Positions 59,641 to 64,000 of a DNA stretch of 64,000 bases are shown one piece after another (the stretch's first letter is position 1; each line of letters opens with the position of its first letter). Both the position numbers and the translations under genes were made by a program. Location of the stretch: the NCBI RefSeq assembly GCF_019703515.2, contig NC_059358.1:46200594-46264593 (forward strand), in the 5' to 3' direction. Source of the stretch: Myxocyprinus asiaticus. Its lineage: Eukaryota; Chordata; Actinopteri; Cypriniformes; Catostomidae. A model generated the notes under the pieces. It had not been told where the DNA came from and ran no database searches. It saw only the letters and a program-made list of their open reading frames with translations.

Positions 59641-59960
59641 AAATAACTAAATGACCCTACAATAAGTTATTTTATTACTTTCCAGAGTTATAACAATTAA
59701 GTGTGTTATGGCTTGATCTGGGATACATTCGCAGAGAGTGACACATGTTTGTACAGGAAGCCCTTATATGGGCATTGTGTGGTGTGTGATATGCTAATTA
59801 CTAACTACAGGCAGATGCTCCCTCATTGAGAATAATCTGGCTTCATCAACATTAGAACGAGGGTAGGAAAACATGTATGTGCATATGCACCTGTTGTGAA
59901 TCTGGCGGAAGTTTTGTGAGAGAACCTTCACTGTGCACATTTCAATGAGTGTATTTTGCA

Positions 59961-60727
59961 ACCTTGTCTCATAGAATGAACATTACTGTATATACATTTT
60001 TTCAAACTGACTAGTACGTGCCGCTTTCTGCAGTTTCCTGTTTAATCATTGTAACACAAATCATGAGTACAATTGCTGATTTTGATTTTATAAAAACATA
60101 TTTTTCACTCTATTACTAACCCCCCGCCATGTTATGATATCAAAACACTTTTTCTTTAACACATTGTGGAGGTGGGGGTCATATGCCAATTTGTGAATGG
60201 AGAGCGAGATGAAACATTTTAACACTTGTATTACAGACGCACCTACATATACACTTTTATTCCAGTGTCTTTAGCTTGCTTGGTAGCTCACCTGATAGAG
60301 CGTTGGACAGCTGGACGGCTGTGGTTCTAATCCAGCCAAAGACGCACGAAAGTGAAAGTTACATAGAAGTGACTCAAAATGATGTGGTTGCTTCAATTAA
60401 TGTGGGTTTTCTTTTTTATTATTTTGACTTAGCATTTTAAAACACTATCAGTTAGGGTTAGGTGTTGGTTTAAGGTAAGGATATCTGTTTTGTTAAACTC
60501 TCATTTATCTTTCCAGGGTTAGGGTAAAGTTTTAGGTTAGGGAGATACATTTTATCTCCATCTAAAATTTACCTTAAAACCCTTTAACAACCTTATTTCG
60601 CTCTGTTTTGGTGCCCCCCGCTGGAAATTTCACTTGAAAACTGCAGCCAAACGTGTAATGAAGCACATAATTTCAGTTTTGCAAAAACGTTGCCATTGTC
60701 ACATCAATTTCATGAGACCAGGCTGGA
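59961..60727 (+). mobile_element. TIR element with embedded tRNA-like segment, copy 2
   Basis: 767 bp. Ends ACCTTGTCTCATAGAATG and TCATGAGACCAGGCTGGA, inverted over GTCTCAT. Flanks ATTTTGCA and ATTTTCAA are a possible imperfect 8-bp duplication. Inside, + strand: TGGTAGCTCACCTGATAGAG (A box, 60281-60300) and GGTTCTAATCC (B box, 60323-60333), then AGCCAAAGACGCACGAAAGTG. Same order, opposite strand, as copy 1. Confidence 0.75.
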
Positions 60728-61258
60728 ATTTTCAATTATTATATATAATATATGCCCCTGTCTGTATGTTCGTGTGTGTTTCTGATCTGGAATACCACTC
60801 TGTTAGAGTACCACCACAGAAAGCAGCACATTTATCTTAATCTCCGGAAATGATTCTTCTCTGTGCTATTTTCATGAAAACTAGGGCGACTAATCTGAAC
60901 TGTCCCACTCATTCTGCTGCCTATATTTAGACTGACTAAAAGCCTTCTTATTTGCTGTGTGTGATATCTTAACCCTTCAGCTAAGACTAAAATCAAACCA
61001 AGGGATATATAGATACATAGCAGCATGGAAAATACATAATTGAATACATAAAAACAGGTCCCACTGCCTAAATTGGCTCAAATCATTCCGGTTGTGGTGA
61101 CCGTGCTCCAGACCCCCTTCCCTCGTTTGGATCTTCTTTGCCCAGATTTCTTGTAGTGCCTGAGGCTGCAGAGAAACACTAGTAAAGCTGTGCTGAGGTC
61201 TTTGTTTGAACAGATAAATGGAGGGGCTGGCTGAACAAGGCAGAACTATAATCTAGAT

Positions 61259-61453
61259 CAGGGTTTTCCAAACGGGGGTTCGTGAGTGAAAAATATTTCT
61301 ATAATTTACTTAATTTTAAAAGAAAATGAAGTGCAAATAAGTCAAATTAACTGTATTTTGAAAGGTGAACATTACTTAAAATATCATGGGGTACTTAAAG
61401 TAAATCATTTAGGTCAAAGGGGTTCAGCTGACAAAAAAGTTTGGGAACCCCTG
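61259..61453. mobile_element. hAT MITE with near-perfect 8-bp duplication
   Basis: 195 bp. Ends CAGGGTTTTCCAAACG and GTTTGGGAACCCCTG; flanks ATCTAGAT (61251-61258) and GTCTAGAT (61454-61461). Typical of short hAT MITEs. Lies 440 bp upstream of the second exon. Confidence 0.85.
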
Positions 61454-61603
61454 GTCTAGATGAATATGTGTCATTGGTAAGGGTTAAATTGGGCCGGTAC
61501 TGTCCGAAACGGTGTTCCAGCACCTTCGATTCCAAAAGAAAAAAAATGCTTGTTTGTCAATCAGTTCCATTTATAGTGTTCTCTGATGTGGTGTATATAT
61601 ATA

Positions 61604-61623
61604 CATTATGTGTGTGTGCGTGC

Positions 61624-61671
<48 letters not shown>
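61604..61671. repeat. (GT)n microsatellite
   Basis: GT run with GTGC interruptions at 61617-61629, pure from about 61630. Confidence 0.95.
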
Positions 61672-61893
61672 TTATGCATCAACTCTTCATATACTGTTAT
61701 ACTTCCCAGCCTTAATCTCTGGATAAATATAGATCTTTAAAACATGCTTCCAATGTGTGTAACCTTAGTTGTAGAGCCTGTTTTATTAGCAACCTACTTG
61801 GAGGAGAGCCATACACTCTGTTTGGCCAGAAAGGACAAATTCATCTCGGATGGTGCAGGTTGGTTGTAATTAATATTTTTCTCACACCTGCAG

Positions 61894-62001
61894 GCACACT
61901 GGGACGGCTTGACAGGACGGATAAATTTCAACAGAACCAATGGCCTGAGGACAGATTTCGATCTGGATGTAATCAGCCTCAAGGAGGAAGGCCTGGAGAA
62001 G
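61894..62001 (+). CDS. grik2: Kainate receptor exon, grik2-like, next exon
   Basis: Second coding exon of the same kainate receptor gene: 108 nt, 36 codons, phase 0 at both ends. It is preceded by a pyrimidine-rich cacacctgcag acceptor and followed by a GTTCAG donor, which is weaker than consensus. The translation opens [12 protein letters not shown] and closes [12 protein letters not shown], which joins directly to LIKE of the upstream exon as in vertebrate GRIK2. It encodes the end of the amino-terminal (clamshell) domain and the linker toward the S1 ligand-binding segment. Reading through the donor hits a stop after two codons, consistent with a real exon end. The following exon was not found before the window ends, so the gene continues beyond 64000. 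The membrane domains and known RNA-editing sites are not in this window. Confidence 0.88.
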
Positions 62002-62935
62002 GTTCAGTAACTGTGCTCTAGTCTCAATGTGCATGTCAGATGTCAGTATTTATGTACCTGCTGTGCTTTATAAGGACAAATATGTGCACACCTGAAAACA
62101 CACACATACATTCCCCACTTAGTCACAAACACACCAGGAGCCTCGAAGCAAACTATGACCTCTCAGTTCTCGTCGGCATGTGCCTGAACCTCAATGAATA
62201 ATGTATCCCAATAATAATAAAGTCCTCTGTAGCCCTTTAGCCCCATGAAAACTGAAATAAACAGGTGATTTACAATTACAAACTACTGGCTGGGTGGTTT
62301 CTCAAGTACTTTGTTTTTTTGATGGTTGAACGTGCGCGTCTCCACTTTGACGTCTTGCTTTGAATTGAAAATTCTGAAGAGGGCCCTTCGCAGTAATTGA
62401 GAAGGGAGGAATGGGATAGTCATGCTCAACAGTTCTCTTGTTCTGCTGAGAAATTCTCATTTACTCTCTCTCTCTCTCTCGTCTAGCTCCTCATTTTGCG
62501 CTCTTGTGCATGATAACAGTCTTTTACATCACTTCCTACAGATCATTTTCTGATTAAGGTCCATATTCTGGATAAACTTTTACTTGGGAAAATACATTTA
62601 CATGTTTCACAGCTATTAGGATTTTCCTGTATACATTTAATCAGCACAGTCTGTGAATAAACTGAGACATGCACATCTATTCACATGTGGAAATACCTGA
62701 GATGCTCACTATAGCAATTTATTAAGATGCATTTCAGTAGTTTTGGATTACACGACACAAAATTCGGATTAATACGTGCATAAACCAGTCTTATTCAGAT
62801 TGAAACCGGAATATTGGCTTAATCTGGTTATGGCATTCGGTGTATTTGTTTACATGAAACATACATTATCATAATTCTGTAATTCTGAAATATTGGAATA
62901 TTCTGATAATACTGGAATATTCATGTGCATGTTAA
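62002..62935 (+). other. Start of the next grik2-like intron
   Basis: Begins with the GTTCAG donor. (CT)n at 62464-62480. No next exon was recognised here or further on. Confidence 0.6.
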
Positions 62936-63930
62936 AGGGATAGTTTACCCAAAAATGAAAATTCTCTCATTATTTACTCACCCTCATGCCATCCCAGATA
63001 TGTATGACTTTCTTTCTTCTGCAGAACACAAATTATGGTTTTTAGAAGAATATTTCAACTCTTTAGATCCATGCCATACAGGTGAATGGGTGCCAATAAA
63101 CACATAAAAGTAATCCATAAAACTCCAGTGTACCAATCCAAATTTTCAGAAGTGATGTGGTAGTAGTTCAAGATGGCGCCAAGTATGGCTGCTGCGTTGT
63201 GAGCTCCGACCCAGCATTGAAGTTTTTTGTTTGTTTTGTCTACAGTTCTTATGTTTTTGGTCTTGGATGTTGTCTGCTATATTGTATGTCTATTCTATAT
63301 TGTGTGTATTGTATACTGTACATTGTATATTATTATTTGTATATTGTGTTGTGTAATTATGTATATATTTGATATGTAAATTGTGTTGTGTAATCATCAC
63401 TGTCATCACTGCTATGTTTCTCGGAACTGCACCCAAGACTTTCACCCACTATTGCACTTGTGTATATGGTTGTGTGACAATAAAGTGATTTTATTTTATT
63501 TTGATAGGTGTGGGTGAGAAACATCAATATTTTAATTGCTTGAAATTCTTCTCCCTGCCCAGTAGCGGACGATATGCATGAAGAATGTGAATCACCAAAA
63601 ACACAAGAAAAACAATGTGAAAGTGAAAGTTAAAGTGGAGATTTACTGAGCAGGGGGGAACATTTATAGTAAAAAGGAATTAAATATTGATCTGTTTCTC
63701 ACCTACACCTATCAGATCACTTCAGAAGATATGGATTAAACCACTGGAGTCTTATAGATTACATTTATGCTGATTTATACTCACTTGCATTGTATGGACC
63801 AAAAGAGCTGAGAAATTCTTCTTAAAATATTAATTTGTGTTCAGCAGATGAAACAAAGTCATACACATCTGGGATTGCATGAGGGTGAGTAAATGATGAG
63901 AGAATTTTCATTTTTGGGTGAACTATCCCT
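62936..63930. mobile_element. TTAA-flanked MITE with a nested LINE fragment
   Basis: Ends AGGGATAGTTTACCCAAAAA and TTTTTGGGTGAACTATCCCT are inverted and flanked by TTAA (62932-62935, 63931-63934). This is a very abundant palindromic cyprinid MITE. Both arms extend about 230 bp (ATGAAAATTCTCTCATTATT, and CATGAGGGTGAGTAAATGAT reversed). A LINE-derived piece (63164-63502) has been inserted inside. TTAA use is compatible with piggyBac or Kolobok; family not decided. Confidence 0.85.
63164..63502 (+). mobile_element. L2-type LINE, 5' and 3' ends joined, body missing
   Basis: Starts TAGTTCAAGATGGCGCC, close to the 5' start of the L2 copy at 34565 (ATGATGGCGCCGCG), and ends GACAATAAAGTGATTTTATT, a 3' tail typical of these LINEs. 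About 340 bp in all, so the ORFs have been deleted. Flanked by GGTAG and GATAG, a possible target duplication. Includes AATAAA at 63479. Confidence 0.65.
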
Positions 63931-64000
63931 TTAAAGCAGTTCCAGACATCTTTCACCAAAATGGTTTAATTGATTCTGTGACCCAACAAAAACGCTTGGA

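Larger units (their letters stand above)
57490..61893 (+). other. grik2-like intron between the two exons
   Basis: 4404-bp intron with GT at its first bases and CAG at its end. It carries at least four recognisable mobile elements: the palindromic MITE at 57928-58134, a dispersed repeat at about 58779-59640, a TIR element with a tRNA-like segment at 59961-60727, and a 195-bp hAT MITE at 61259-61453. A GT microsatellite lies at 61604-61671. No coding sequence was seen in it. Confidence 0.8.

Noticed and set aside
60281..60340. Possible functional tRNA gene
   Set aside because: A and B boxes are present, but no full cloverleaf could be drawn and the block is repeated inside a transposable element.

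Overview
The window looks like intronic DNA from a teleost fish, most likely a cyprinid. It is AT-rich, dense in TA and CA microsatellites, and packed with Tc1, hAT, piggyBac-like, Kolobok-like, DIRS, L1, L2 and Penelope-like remnants. Only two stretches look like host protein-coding sequence. They are two consecutive in-phase exons on the + strand (57346-57489 and 61894-62001) whose translation fits a kainate-type ionotropic glutamate receptor, best matching GRIK2. Everything to their left reads as one very long upstream intron (more than 57 kb in this window) that has collected transposons. The species, and the choice of grik2 over a close paralogue, are inferences from memory of protein families.

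Layout. 1-835: 3' end of an L1-type LINE. 836-5337: mostly plain intron with decayed MITE pieces. 5338-7249: piggyBac-like element flanked by TTAA. 7954-10781: palindromic MITE split by an internally deleted L1 copy. 12490-12955: tRNA-derived SINE, followed by a SCAN/gag-capsid-like fragment. 14447-19126: hAT-type element with a perfect 8-bp target duplication, carrying a nested Tc1 element with an uninterrupted transposase and a nested DIRS-1-like retroelement. 19135-23230: plain intron with a dispersed ~730-bp repeat. 23276-26128: two Tc1-like elements back to back in a TA microsatellite. 26490-29130: an L2-like LINE split exactly at TTAA by a Kolobok-like element with a THAP-like exon. 29545-34930: a nest of TIR elements around an L2 LINE. 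35031-35488: solo LTR with a perfect 5-bp duplication. 36299-36864: a further Tc1-type fragment. 42190-48690: a complex Penelope-like locus with two hammerhead-core termini in opposite orientations. It is invaded by a gag-only LTR retroelement and by LTR-type units, one of which has a primer binding site matching tRNA-Phe. 50305-52163: second piggyBac-like copy. 54371-64000: the grik2 exons with MITEs in and beside their introns.

The transposons are not one working system. They record a sequence of insertions: several target-site duplications and split elements give relative ages. The most promising items for follow-up are the Penelope/hammerhead locus, the small tRNA-Phe-primed LTR family, the coding minisatellites in the gag-only element, the uninterrupted Tc1 transposase, and a TIR element that carries a tRNA-like promoter inside it. 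Family names rest on visible motifs and recall, since no database search was possible.
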